A stretch of 40,960 bases of DNA, taken from contig NZ_JAAITI010000030.1 of the NCBI RefSeq assembly GCF_013304735.1, positions 1 through 40,960 on the forward strand, in the 5' to 3' direction. The first letter of the stretch is position 1, and each line of letters begins with the position of its first letter. Of the stretch, positions 9,081 to 16,339 are shown piece by piece. Below the pieces are notes generated by a model. That model made no database searches. It was given only the letters and a program-made list of their open reading frames with translations, and was not told where the DNA came from. The translations under genes and the position numbers were made by a program. Source of the stretch: Blautia luti (GTDB lineage Bacteria > Bacillota > Clostridia > Lachnospirales > Lachnospiraceae).

Positions 9081-9114
9081 GGCTTTGCCTATTAGGGCAG
9101 AGCCTTCTTTTTTT
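9081..9114 (+). terminator. Intrinsic terminator after htpG
   Basis: A 9-bp stem, GGCTTTGCC (9081-9089) with GGCAGAGCC (9096-9104), has one G-T wobble and a 6-base loop and is followed by TTCTTTTTTT. Confidence 0.9.
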
Positions 9115-9357
9115 ATAAATAGAATAATTGTCTTTTTTATAACAATATACGCATCTTTAACACAATTTTGGATATTATGGATATATAATACATATTAATT
9201 AAATTCTTAGGTAAAAATGCTGTAAAAAAATGAAATCAGTATCTAATATGTAAAAAATAAATTTTCAGAAGAAAGCGAAAAATACGAATAAGTGTCGTAT
9301 TATATATGAGGAAGTGAATTTAAAAAGAGAAAAAATAGAAATAGGGAGGAAAGGTGT
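9115..9357. other. AT-rich intergenic region with an inverted repeat
   Basis: This gap after the htpG terminator holds no convincing coding region and is very A+T-rich. A TATAAT at 9184-9189 could be a -10 element, but no good -35 stands 16-18 bases before it. A 7-bp inverted repeat, AATACGA (9281-9287) and TCGTATT (9295-9301) with a 7-base centre, lies about 57 bases before the next start and could be an operator. GGGAGG at 9344-9349 is the ribosome site of the next gene. Confidence 0.5.
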
Positions 9358-9690
9358 ATGAAAAACATATATGGTCTGATAAGAAGGTTGGGAGCGAATT
9401 CGAAATATAAAGGATATTTCTTCACGGCGGAGGCTGTGAAGATTTCAATGGGTTATCAGTATAAACCGTTACGGATTACAAAAGACATTTATCCGTGTCT
9501 GGCCAGAAAATATAAGTCAACGCCAACAAATGTAGAACACGATATTCGGACACTGGTAAATGTCTGTTGGGAGGGAAACAGAAGACTTCTGGATGAAATT
9601 GCAGGATATCAGTTAGAAGATAAACCGACGAACAGTGAATTTATTGATATGCTGGCGTATTACCTGAGAGAAATGGAAGAAACCAGCTGA
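9358..9690 (+). CDS. Orphan Spo0A C-terminal domain protein
   Basis: A 110-aa protein that is essentially only the DNA-binding effector domain of Spo0A (Spo0A_C). It starts with the helix IYGLIRRLGANSKYKGYFF and has the expected TPTNVEHDIR recognition-helix region (about 53-62), a conserved Trp-x-x-NRR segment and the hallmark PTNSEFIDMLAYYLR near residues 90-104. No phosphoacceptor receiver domain precedes it, and the SD at 9344 leaves no room for one, so it is not a truncated product of a longer reading frame here. It probably binds DNA without phosphorylation control, as a competitor or helper of true Spo0A. Its stop codon directly abuts the stop of the convergent gene. Confidence 0.85.
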   Translation: MKNIYGLIRRLGANSKYKGYFFTAEAVKISMGYQYKPLRITKDIYPCLARKYKSTPTNVEHDIRTLVNVCWEGNRRLLDEIAGYQLEDKPTNSEFIDMLAYYLREMEETS

Positions 9691-10194
9691 CTACAGTTTT
9701 TCAAAAATTATCTGGTTCTGAGTCAGAAAGTTAAGAACCATATCATCCCAGAGCTGTTCCGGCCGTTTGTCCATGGAAAAAGTCCGAAGAGAGGTTCCGG
9801 TGGTACAGAGAAGACTTCCATTTTTAAACTGAAGATTTAAAAATAATCCGTCAATCTGCTCGGAGGAAATTTCAGAATCTGTATTTCGTATTGCGGCTTC
9901 CACTCCGCTTCTGCTCAGATGAAGCACGATTTTAAAACTTAACGGTGTACGTTTTCCGCGGATTACAGACCAGCAGAAGGGTTTTGTGTCCCTCCAGAGA
10001 GAATGCGTCCGGCCGTGTTCTGTGATTTTGTTCAGACTGTCTGTATCAAAGAAATCTTTTTGAAGTCTGCCGTCGATGGTGAAAGTATTAAAAGTAGTGA
10101 TCACTGCTTCGGACAGGCAGAATTTATCGAATACTTCTCCTATAAAAAGCTTGTTTGTAAAATCCCGGATATCTGTGATTTTTAATGCCAGCAT
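9691..10194 (-). CDS. DUF5721-like conserved protein, function unknown
   Basis: A 167-aa soluble protein starting MLALKITDIRDF. Alternating hydrophobic beta-like segments follow (VITTFNTFTIDGR, FKIVLHLS, IDGLFLNLQFKNGSLLCTTG), and the C-terminus is helical. The fold and opening sequence resemble a Lachnospiraceae family I know as DUF5721; this is from memory and unverified. There is no signal peptide, membrane segment or catalytic motif that I recognise. AAGGAAG (plus-strand 10201-10208) precedes the ATG. It is divergent from degV across a 157-base gap and tail-to-tail with the Spo0A-like gene with zero bases between stops, so transcripts from the two must overlap unless termination is inside a gene. 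Confidence 0.8.
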   Translation of the reverse strand: MLALKITDIRDFTNKLFIGEVFDKFCLSEAVITTFNTFTIDGRLQKDFFDTDSLNKITEHGRTHSLWRDTKPFCWSVIRGKRTPLSFKIVLHLSRSGVEAAIRNTDSEISSEQIDGLFLNLQFKNGSLLCTTGTSLRTFSMDKRPEQLWDDMVLNFLTQNQIIFEKL

Positions 10195-10297
10195 GCCGCA
10201 CTTCCTTTCTTTTTTGATTGCGTGTAGATATTATATCTCAGATACAGAAAAAAGGACAGACTTTTTAAAAAACTCTTTTCAAATACCTGTTTATGTG

Positions 10298-10315
10298 ATA
10301 CCATAGATGTGGTAT
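10298..10315. promoter_or_regulatory. Inverted repeat between divergent genes
   Basis: ATACCA (10298-10303) and TGGTAT (10310-10315), separated by 6 bases, form a 6-bp palindrome about 37 bases upstream of degV, in the gap shared with the divergent minus-strand gene. It could be an operator for either gene; no matching regulator is recognised. Confidence 0.4.
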
Positions 10316-10351
10316 TGAATACTACATATAATGGAAAAGAGGACGATATAA

Positions 10352-11191
10352 TTGAGTTATAAGATTGCGATAGATAGCTGTGGAGAACTCCTGAATGAAT
10401 GGAAAGATGATGAGAGAATAGAATCTGTACCGCTGACACTGATGGTTGGTGGCGAGAGTATTATAGATGATGAAACTTTTGACCAGAAGGACTTTCTGAA
10501 AAAAGTTGCTGCATGCCTGGAGTGTCCGAAATCCGCATGCCCGTCGCCGGAGCGTTATATGAAAGCTTATGAGTGTGAAGCAGACCACATTTATGCAGTG
10601 ACACTTTCTTCTGAGCTGAGCGGTTCCTACAACAGTGCGGTTCTTGGAAAGAGTCTGTTTCTGGAGGATAACCCCGGGAAAAAAATTCATGTATTTAATT
10701 CCAAGTCTGCATCTGGTGGAGAAAGCCTGATTGCCATGAAGATTGTGGAATGTGAAGAAAAAGGACTTTCTTTTGAGGAAGTCATAGAGACGGTAGATAA
10801 GTATATTGAAGAAATGAGTACATTTTTCGTACTGGAAAATTTGGAAACGCTGCGTAAGAATGGACGTCTGAGCAGGGTAAAGGCTCTGGTAGCCAGTGCA
10901 CTGAAGATCAAACCGGTTATGGGATCTACTCCGGAGGGAAGTATCTGCCAGTTTGACCAGGCAAGAGGAATGAATAAGGCGATTGTAAAGATGGTGGAGC
11001 TTGTTGGAGAAAAAGGAATCAATATCCACGAAAAGATTGTTGCCATCACATACTGTAACTGCCCGGAAAGAGCGAAGATGCTGGAAGAAGCTATCCGGGA
11101 GAGACTGAATCCTGCGAAGATCGTTGTTATGGATACTGCAGGAGTCAGCAGCATGTATGCGAATGATGGAGGCGTTATTGTTGCTGTCTGA
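10352..11191 (+). CDS. DegV-family fatty-acid-binding protein
   Basis: A 279-aa cytosolic DegV-family protein. Family members bind fatty acids, and in fatty acid kinase systems such FakB proteins present the acyl group to FakA for phosphorylation. The N-terminal beta-alpha domain opens with KIAIDSCGEL. The SSELSGSYNSA segment (about 89-99) and the ETLRKNGRLS motif (about 168-177) are family hallmarks around the carboxylate site. The start is a TTG at 10352 with AGAGGA at 10338-10343; the upstream ATG at 10331 runs into a stop after six codons. No fakA-like gene is nearby. It is transcribed divergently from the minus-strand gene. Confidence 0.9.
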   Translation: MSYKIAIDSCGELLNEWKDDERIESVPLTLMVGGESIIDDETFDQKDFLKKVAACLECPKSACPSPERYMKAYECEADHIYAVTLSSELSGSYNSAVLGKSLFLEDNPGKKIHVFNSKSASGGESLIAMKIVECEEKGLSFEEVIETVDKYIEEMSTFFVLENLETLRKNGRLSRVKALVASALKIKPVMGSTPEGSICQFDQARGMNKAIVKMVELVGEKGINIHEKIVAITYCNCPERAKMLEEAIRERLNPAKIVVMDTAGVSSMYANDGGVIVAV

Positions 11192-11323
11192 TCTTGCGGC
11201 AGTGCAGGTCCTTGGCTTATTGTTCAGAAAATTATCACATTTCTTTCTGGAGTTGCTGCTTTTCTTTTGAAAACAGATGTGCTATAATAAACGGAGTATT
11301 TGAATCGGCAAAGGAGAACAACA

Positions 11324-11578
11324 ATGAGCCAGAAGAAAGTTGACAAATATAAAAACAACAAATTTGGACGAAGCAGTGTTCAGAAGAAAGAACGGGTGGA
11401 ATTTGTTCTTGAGATGGTAGCGTGGATTCTGATCGCGGCACTGTTTGTAGGCTGGATCGGCTATTCCGCTTATGCGAAGATCCAGGCGAAAGAGGCCAGT
11501 GTGAAAGTAGATACAGTAATGGATACATCAGCACTGACAGATTATATTTCAGGATTATCTTCAGACAGCGCCGAGTAA
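11324..11578 (+). CDS. Small single-pass membrane protein, unknown
   Basis: An 84-aa protein with a basic N-terminus (about 20 Lys/Arg/Asn-rich residues), one hydrophobic segment near residues 28-50 (VAWILIAALFVGWIGYSAYA) and a short acidic, Ser/Thr-rich tail. The N-in, C-out topology is inferred from the positive-inside rule. AAAGGAG at 11310-11316 sets the ATG at 11324; an upstream in-frame TTG at 11300 lacks a ribosome site. A TATAAT at 11283-11288 may be its own -10, though no strong -35 is seen. A strong terminator follows about 50 bases after the stop. Function unknown. Confidence 0.75.
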   Translation: MSQKKVDKYKNNKFGRSSVQKKERVEFVLEMVAWILIAALFVGWIGYSAYAKIQAKEASVKVDTVMDTSALTDYISGLSSDSAE

Positions 11579-11625
11579 AGGCTTGTTTGATGACAGTAAC
11601 CAAAATAAAATAATTAAAGATGAAG

Positions 11626-11666
11626 AAATCTCCAGGATGTAGGAATGAGCATCCTGGAGATTTTTT
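11626..11666 (+). terminator. Intrinsic terminator after the small membrane protein
   Basis: A 14-bp perfect stem, AAATCTCCAGGATG (11626-11639) with its complement at 11650-11663, has a 10-base loop and is followed by a T-run. It faces the convergent csp terminator. Confidence 0.92.
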
Positions 11667-11680
11667 ACGTAAAACAATAT

Positions 11681-11717
11681 AATAAAAAACAGGTCTGCTC
11701 TGAAGCAAACCTGTTTT
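11681..11717 (-). terminator. Intrinsic terminator of the cold shock gene
   Basis: Read on the minus strand, AAAACAGGTTTGCT (11704-11717) pairs with AGCAGACCTGTTTT (11686-11699) with one mismatch and a 4-base loop, then runs into TTATT. It lies 41 bases after the csp stop. Confidence 0.85.
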
Positions 11718-11757
11718 GACTTATACGTTTTTTAAGGTTATAGATTTATCGGGTAAA

Positions 11758-11958
11758 TTATAACTTTGTAACGTTAGCAGCCTGCATTCCGCGAGCGCCC
11801 TCTGTTAAGTCATAGGATACAGCCTGTCCCTCTTCAAGAGATTTGAAGCCTTCACCGTTGATTGCGGAGAAATGTACGAATACATCCTGTCCGTCCTCAC
11901 CTGTGATAAAACCATAGCCTTTTTCTGCGTTGAACCACTTTACAGTTCCCTTGTTCAT
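11758..11958 (-). CDS. Cold shock protein, CspA family
   Basis: A 66-aa single cold shock domain that binds single-stranded RNA/DNA and melts RNA secondary structure. RNP1 (KGYGFITG, residues 13-20) and RNP2 (VFVHFSAI, about 26-33) are intact, and the length is standard. GGAGGT (plus 11967-11972) precedes the ATG. It has its own consensus promoter, a leader of about 135 bases with strong secondary structure, and its own terminator, so it forms a stand-alone unit. Long leaders are typical of csp genes and often act in temperature-dependent control. Which csp paralogue this is cannot be told. Confidence 0.97.
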   Translation of the reverse strand: MNKGTVKWFNAEKGYGFITGEDGQDVFVHFSAINGEGFKSLEEGQAVSYDLTEGARGMQAANVTKL

Positions 11959-12013
11959 TTTGTGTTACCTCCATAAAAATAAAAAAGTTAAAATAGCCTT
12001 CTGATGATAATAA

Positions 12014-12075
12014 AAAATCACCAGATTTTACAGACTATATTCATGTAAATATAATCTCTAAAAACTAGTGATTTT
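12014..12075 (-). promoter_or_regulatory. Structured leader of the cold shock gene
   Basis: In the RNA sense, AAAATCACTAG (plus 12065-12075) pairs with CTGGTGATTTT (plus 12014-12024) in an 11-bp stem with one wobble. The long loop holds a second small hairpin (12036-12041 with 12048-12053). The outer stem ends in a T-run followed by ATTATC, so it looks like a terminator-like attenuator or a thermosensitive fold upstream of the ribosome site. Confidence 0.55.
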
Positions 12076-12100
12076 ACATTAAATATCTTGCCATGTTCTG

Positions 12101-12129
12101 ATTATATAACCCGTGTTTTGAAATGTCAA
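12101..12129 (-). promoter_or_regulatory. Perfect consensus promoter of the cold shock gene
   Basis: On the minus strand TTGACA (12124-12129), an exact 17-base spacer and TATAAT (12101-12106) match the sigma-A consensus at all twelve positions. The predicted start near 12094 gives a 135-base leader. Confidence 0.93.
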
Positions 12130-12183
12130 GGAGAAAATTCCAACAATTTCAGTACATAAAACAGGACTGAAACGCTTTGTAAA

Positions 12184-12219
12184 AAAATTCTTTATAAAAA
12201 GAGAATTTTCGTGTATGAT
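12184..12219 (+). promoter_or_regulatory. pyrC operon promoter with overlapping palindrome
   Basis: TTTATA (12191-12196), 17 bases and TATGAT (12214-12219) form a plausible sigma-A promoter. An 8-bp inverted repeat, AAAATTCT (12184-12191) and AGAATTTT (12202-12209), overlaps the -35 and spacer and could be an operator. The leader is only about 35 bases, too short for a PyrR-type attenuator. Confidence 0.55.
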
Positions 12220-12260
12220 ATAGTAGATATGGAAAATAAAAAGATGAGAGGAGAACATAA

Positions 12261-13553
12261 ATGGGGATTCTGATTCGAGGAGGCCGGATCGTGGATGCGG
12301 CTACAGATACGGATAAAACAGGCGATATTTATCTGGAAGACGGGATCATCACGGAAATTGGCCAGAAGCTGAAAAAGAAAGACGGCGACCGTGTGATTGA
12401 TGCAAAAGGAAAGCTGGTCATGCCGGGAATCATCGACCTTCATGTCCATTTTCGTGATCCGGGACAGACACATAAGGAAGACATTATGAGCGGTGCAGCG
12501 GCAGCTGCCCATGGAGGCGTGACCACAGTAGTTGCCATGCCAAATACAACTCCTACCATTGATAATCCGGACAGAGTAAATTATGTACATAATAAAGCGG
12601 CCCAGTTTTCCGGCATTCATGTGCTTCAGGCAGGTGCTGCCACGAAGGGTGAGAAGGGAACGGAGCTTTCGGATATCGCAGGAATGGTAAAGGTCGGTAT
12701 CCCGGCAGTTTCCGAAGATGGTAAATCAGTGATGAATACAGCACTCTGTAAAGAAGCAATGAAAATTGCGGCAGAATGCGGAGTTCCGTTTTTTGATCAC
12801 TGTGAAGATATTGACCTGCGTGGGGACGGATGTATGAACGATGACGAGAATGCCAGAAGACTGGGACTTCCGGGAATCTGCAATGCGGTGGAGGATACCA
12901 TTACGGCCAGAGATATCATTCTGGCGCTGGAAACAGGTGTGCATCTTCACCTCTGCCATTGTTCCACTTATGGTGATGCCGAGATGATGAAGTTCGTAAA
13001 AGAAAAAGGATATGATAATATCACGGCAGAAGTGTGCCCTCACCATTTTATCCTTTCATCTGATGATATAAAAACCGATGATCCGAATTACAAGATGAAT
13101 CCGCCTCTTCGTACACCGAAGGATGTGGAAGCGCTGAAACAGGGGTTGAAAGATGGTACCATTGAGGTAATCAGTACAGATCACGCACCACACAGTGCAG
13201 AGGAAAAAACAGGTTCCATGAAGAATACGCCATTTGGAATCGTAGGACTTGAGACAAGCCTTCCGCTTACCTACACAGAGCTGGTAGAAAAAGGTGTGAT
13301 TACATTAAAACAGATGGTGGAGAAGATGTGCCTGAACCCTGCAAAGATTCTGGGACTCGAAAGCGGAACGCTGCAGGAAGGCCACCCGGCAGATGTGATT
13401 ATTGTAGATACGGAGCAGGAGTATACTATCGATAAAAATAAATTTGTTTCCAAAGGTCACAATACGCCATTTGACGGATGGAAAGTAAAGGGAAAAGTTC
13501 TTTATACCATCTGTGACGGAAAAATTATATTTGAAAATCAGGAGGAGAAATAA
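12261..13553 (+). CDS. pyrC: Dihydroorotase
   Basis: Cytosolic zinc amidohydrolase that closes carbamoyl-aspartate to dihydroorotate, the third step of pyrimidine synthesis. At 430 aa it belongs to the long class I (Bacillus-like) type. The HVHFRDPG motif (His61, His63) gives the first metal ligands, and STDHAPHS (Asp307) is the C-terminal catalytic motif. The intervening HCE and HLCHCS segments supply further ligands. A GAGAGGAG site precedes the ATG. It is the first gene of pyrC-pyrF-pyrK-pyrD, with 2 bases to pyrF. The genes for the first two steps (carAB, pyrB) are not in this window. Confidence 0.96.
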   Translation: MGILIRGGRIVDAATDTDKTGDIYLEDGIITEIGQKLKKKDGDRVIDAKGKLVMPGIIDLHVHFRDPGQTHKEDIMSGAAAAAHGGVTTVVAMPNTTPTIDNPDRVNYVHNKAAQFSGIHVLQAGAATKGEKGTELSDIAGMVKVGIPAVSEDGKSVMNTALCKEAMKIAAECGVPFFDHCEDIDLRGDGCMNDDENARRLGLPGICNAVEDTITARDIILALETGVHLHLCHCSTYGDAEMMKFVKEKGYDNITAEVCPHHFILSSDDIKTDDPNYKMNPPLRTPKDVEALKQGLKDGTIEVISTDHAPHSAEEKTGSMKNTPFGIVGLETSLPLTYTELVEKGVITLKQMVEKMCLNPAKILGLESGTLQEGHPADVIIVDTEQEYTIDKNKFVSKGHNTPFDGWKVKGKVLYTICDGKIIFENQEEK

Positions 13554-13555
13554 TC

Positions 13556-14482
13556 ATGATTAACAAACTGATCAGCAACATTCGCAAAACAAATGCACCA
13601 ATCGTTGTAGGACTGGACCCTATGCTGAATTATATTCCGGAACATATCCAGAAGAAGGCTTTTGCAGAGTTCGGGGAAACCTTGGAAGGTGCTGCAGAAG
13701 CAATCTGGCAGTATAACAAAGGAATTGTGGATGCCACCTATGATCTGATTCCTGCAGTAAAACCACAGATTGCCATGTATGAGCAGTTTGGTATCCCGGG
13801 GCTGATCGCATACAAGAAGACCGTTGATTACTGTAAATCCAAAGATCTGGTTGTGATCGGTGATATCAAGAGAGGTGACATCGGATCTACATCTGCAGCC
13901 TATGCAGTTGGACATCTGGGACAGGTTCAGGTAGGCTCCAAGAAATATGCAGGTTTTGATGAGGATTTTGCTACAGTCAATCCGTATCTTGGTTCTGATG
14001 GTGTGAAACCTTTTATGGATATCTGCAAAGAGGAGAAAAAAGGTATTTTTGTTCTGGTAAAAACTTCCAACCCGTCAAGCGGTGAGTTCCAGGATCGTGT
14101 TATTGATGGCCGTCCGCTCTATGAGCTGGTAGGCGAGAAAGTTGCACAGTGGGGCGATGAGCTTATGGGCGACGAATACAGTTATGTAGGCGCTGTTGTA
14201 GGTGCAACTTATCCGGAAATGGGAAAAGTATTAAGAAAAATCATGCCGAAGACATTTATCCTTGTTCCTGGATATGGGGCACAGGGTGGAAAAGGAGCAG
14301 ATCTTGTCCATTTCTTTAATGAAGACGGACTTGGAGCTATTGTAAACTCTTCCAGAGGAATCATTGCTGCATACAAGCAGGAAAAATATAAAGAGTTTGG
14401 TGCTGAAAATTACGCAGATGCCTCCAGAGCGGCTGTAAAAGATATGATCGCGGACATCAGCGGCGCACTGGAGAACAGATAA
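13556..14482 (+). CDS. pyrF: Orotidine 5'-phosphate decarboxylase (type 2)
   Basis: Decarboxylates OMP to UMP, the last de novo pyrimidine step. The 308-aa length and the GLDPML start (about 20-25) place it in the long subfamily. The active-site segment DIKRGDIGST runs from Asp103 with the catalytic Lys105 and Asp108. TVNPYLGSDG and the phosphate-binding VPGYGAQGG motif near 239 complete the TIM barrel. AGGAGGAG overlaps the end of pyrC. It sits inside the pyr operon and is followed 15 bases later by pyrK. Confidence 0.95.
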   Translation: MINKLISNIRKTNAPIVVGLDPMLNYIPEHIQKKAFAEFGETLEGAAEAIWQYNKGIVDATYDLIPAVKPQIAMYEQFGIPGLIAYKKTVDYCKSKDLVVIGDIKRGDIGSTSAAYAVGHLGQVQVGSKKYAGFDEDFATVNPYLGSDGVKPFMDICKEEKKGIFVLVKTSNPSSGEFQDRVIDGRPLYELVGEKVAQWGDELMGDEYSYVGAVVGATYPEMGKVLRKIMPKTFILVPGYGAQGGKGADLVHFFNEDGLGAIVNSSRGIIAAYKQEKYKEFGAENYADASRAAVKDMIADISGALENR

Positions 14483-14497
14483 TACAGGAGGCATTTT

Positions 14498-15292
14498 ATG
14501 AGCACGTCAGAAAATAAGAAAACAAAAAAGTCCTGTAAGATTCTAAGCCAGGAATGTATAGGTACAGATATTTACAGCATGTGGCTGGATGCGGGGGAAA
14601 TTGGGAAAAATGCAGTGCCGGGACAGTTTGTATCTCTTTACAGCCGCAACGGCAGCAAACTTCTTCCAAGACCCATCAGTCTCTGTGAGATCGATAAGGA
14701 AGAGGGAAAACTGAGACTGGTATATCGTGTTACCGGAAAAGGAACTGGTACGGAGGAATTTTCCAGACTTCATGCAGGAGTACCTGTTGAGACATTGGGA
14801 CCTCTTGGAAATGGTTTTCCACTGGATGCAGTAAAAGGCAAAAAAGTATTTCTCATGGGCGGTGGAATTGGAATCCCGCCAATGCTGGAAACTGCCAAAG
14901 AGCTGGATGCAGAGAAGATCATGGTTCTTGGATACAGAGATGAGCTGTTTCTGAATAAGGAATTTGAAGCTTACGGAGATGTCTATGTGGCAACGGAAGA
15001 TGGATCTGCCGGAACAAAGGGAAATGTCATGGATGCTATCCGTGAGAATGGCCTTGAGGCAGATGCGATCTTTGCCTGTGGACCGGCGCCAATGCTCCGT
15101 GCCATCAAGGCATATGCCCTTGAAAAGGGAATTCCCTGCTGGATTTCCATGGAAGAGCGTATGGCCTGTGGTGTAGGTGCATGCCTTGCCTGCGTATGTA
15201 AATCCAAAGATGTAGATTCCCATTCCCATGTACATAACAAGCGAGTATGTAAAGATGGACCTGTATTCTTAAGTACGGAGGTAGAGTTATGA
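14498..15292 (+). CDS. pyrK: Dihydroorotate dehydrogenase electron-transfer subunit
   Basis: FAD and [2Fe-2S] subunit that passes electrons from dihydroorotate (via PyrD) to NAD+, in a cytosolic PyrD2-PyrK2 complex. The N-terminal beta-barrel FAD domain has RPISLCE (about 55-61), the central NAD-binding fold has GGGIGIPPM (about 122-130), and the C-terminal cluster motif is Cys224, Cys229, Cys232 and Cys251. An extra Cys234 and a His-rich insert (SHSHVHNKR) stretch the loop before the last ligand. AGGAGG precedes the ATG. It overlaps pyrD by 4 bases (ATGA), as expected for equal-stoichiometry partners. Confidence 0.96.
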   Translation: MSTSENKKTKKSCKILSQECIGTDIYSMWLDAGEIGKNAVPGQFVSLYSRNGSKLLPRPISLCEIDKEEGKLRLVYRVTGKGTGTEEFSRLHAGVPVETLGPLGNGFPLDAVKGKKVFLMGGGIGIPPMLETAKELDAEKIMVLGYRDELFLNKEFEAYGDVYVATEDGSAGTKGNVMDAIRENGLEADAIFACGPAPMLRAIKAYALEKGIPCWISMEERMACGVGACLACVCKSKDVDSHSHVHNKRVCKDGPVFLSTEVEL

Positions 15293-16194
15293 GCAGAATG
15301 AAGGTAAATCTTGCCGGCGTAGAGCTTAAGAATCCGGTAATGACAGCGTCCGGAACATTTGGTTCCGGAGCGGAATACAGTGAATTTGTGGACCTGAATA
15401 AACTTGGTGCGGTTGTGACAAAAGGTGTGGCCAATGTACCGTGGCCGGGAAATCCTACACCAAGGGTGACTGAAACAGCGTCCGGAATGCTCAATGCCAT
15501 CGGCCTTCAGAATCCGGGAATCGATGTATTCTGTGAGAGAGATATTCCGTTCCTTAAGAAATATGACACAAAGATCATTGTCAATGTCTGCGGAAAATCC
15601 ACGAAGGATTACTGTGAGGTTGTGGAACGCCTTGGAAATGAGCCTGTGGACATGCTGGAGATCAATGTTTCCTGTCCGAATGTCAAGGAAGGCGGGATTG
15701 CCTTTGGCCAGAATCCGAAAGCTCTTGAAGACATTACGAAAGAAGTTAAGAAATATGCAAAACAGCCGGTGATCATGAAGCTGAGCCCCAATGTTACCGA
15801 TATTACCGAGATGGCGAAAGCAGCAGAAGCCGGTGGTGCAGATGTGCTTTCCCTGATCAATACTCTGACAGGAATGAAGATCGATATCAACCGTCGTACA
15901 TTTGCGCTGGCAAATAAAACAGGCGGAATGTCCGGCCCTGCAGTAAAACCGGTCGCTGTCCGCATGGTATATCAGGTGGCAAATGCGGTATCCCTTCCGA
16001 TCATCGGAATGGGTGGCATCGCAACCTGTGAGGATGCACTGGAGTTTATCATGGCAGGCGCTACTGCCGTATCTGTGGGAACCGCAAACTTTTTCAATCC
16101 TTATGCAACAGAAGAAATTGCGGAGGGAATCCAGGCATTTCTTGAAAAAGAGAAGGTTGAAGATATCAATGAACTGATCGGTGTGGTGAAATAA
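15289..16194 (+). CDS. pyrD: Dihydroorotate dehydrogenase, class 1B catalytic subunit
   Basis: FMN enzyme that oxidises dihydroorotate to orotate; class 1B works with PyrK and NAD+. At 301 aa it is the standard length. TASGTFGSG (about 20-28) contacts FMN. The active-site loop NVSCPNVKEGG carries the class 1 catalytic Cys129, and GMGGI near 241 binds the FMN phosphate. The start overlaps the pyrK stop by four bases, with GGAGG just upstream inside pyrK. The transcript appears to end or run on into the pyrE leader; no terminator is seen. Confidence 0.96.
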   Translation: MSRMKVNLAGVELKNPVMTASGTFGSGAEYSEFVDLNKLGAVVTKGVANVPWPGNPTPRVTETASGMLNAIGLQNPGIDVFCERDIPFLKKYDTKIIVNVCGKSTKDYCEVVERLGNEPVDMLEINVSCPNVKEGGIAFGQNPKALEDITKEVKKYAKQPVIMKLSPNVTDITEMAKAAEAGGADVLSLINTLTGMKIDINRRTFALANKTGGMSGPAVKPVAVRMVYQVANAVSLPIIGMGGIATCEDALEFIMAGATAVSVGTANFFNPYATEEIAEGIQAFLEKEKVEDINELIGVVK

Positions 16195-16210
16195 CGGGAA
16201 TTTCCATAAT

Positions 16211-16239
16211 TTGCAATTCTGTTATACATATGTTAGAAT
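16211..16239 (+). promoter_or_regulatory. pyrE promoter
   Basis: TTGCAA (16211-16216), a 17-base spacer and TAGAAT (16234-16239) form a good sigma-A promoter 17 bases after the pyrD stop. The predicted start near 16246 gives a leader of about 94 bases. pyrE can therefore be expressed apart from pyrCFKD. Confidence 0.72.
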
Positions 16240-16244
16240 GAACG

Positions 16245-16311
16245 CGGATAAGCAAAGTGATTGCACACACGAATCACAGCAGAACAAAGAAAGAATATCC
16301 GTTTTGCTGTG
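16245..16311 (+). promoter_or_regulatory. pyrE leader with mutually exclusive hairpins
   Basis: Fold A pairs CGGATA (16245-16250) with TATCCG (16296-16301) around an inner hairpin GTGATT (16257-16262)/AATCAC (16272-16277). Fold B pairs CACAGCAGAAC (16275-16285) with GTTTTGCTGTG (16301-16311). The folds share bases 16275-16277 and 16301, so they cannot coexist fully. No T-run follows, and the ribosome site is 13 bases downstream, so translational control is the likelier reading. No PyrR-binding consensus is recognised. Confidence 0.45.
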
Positions 16312-16339
16312 TACATGAAAAATATGGAGGATTAAATAA

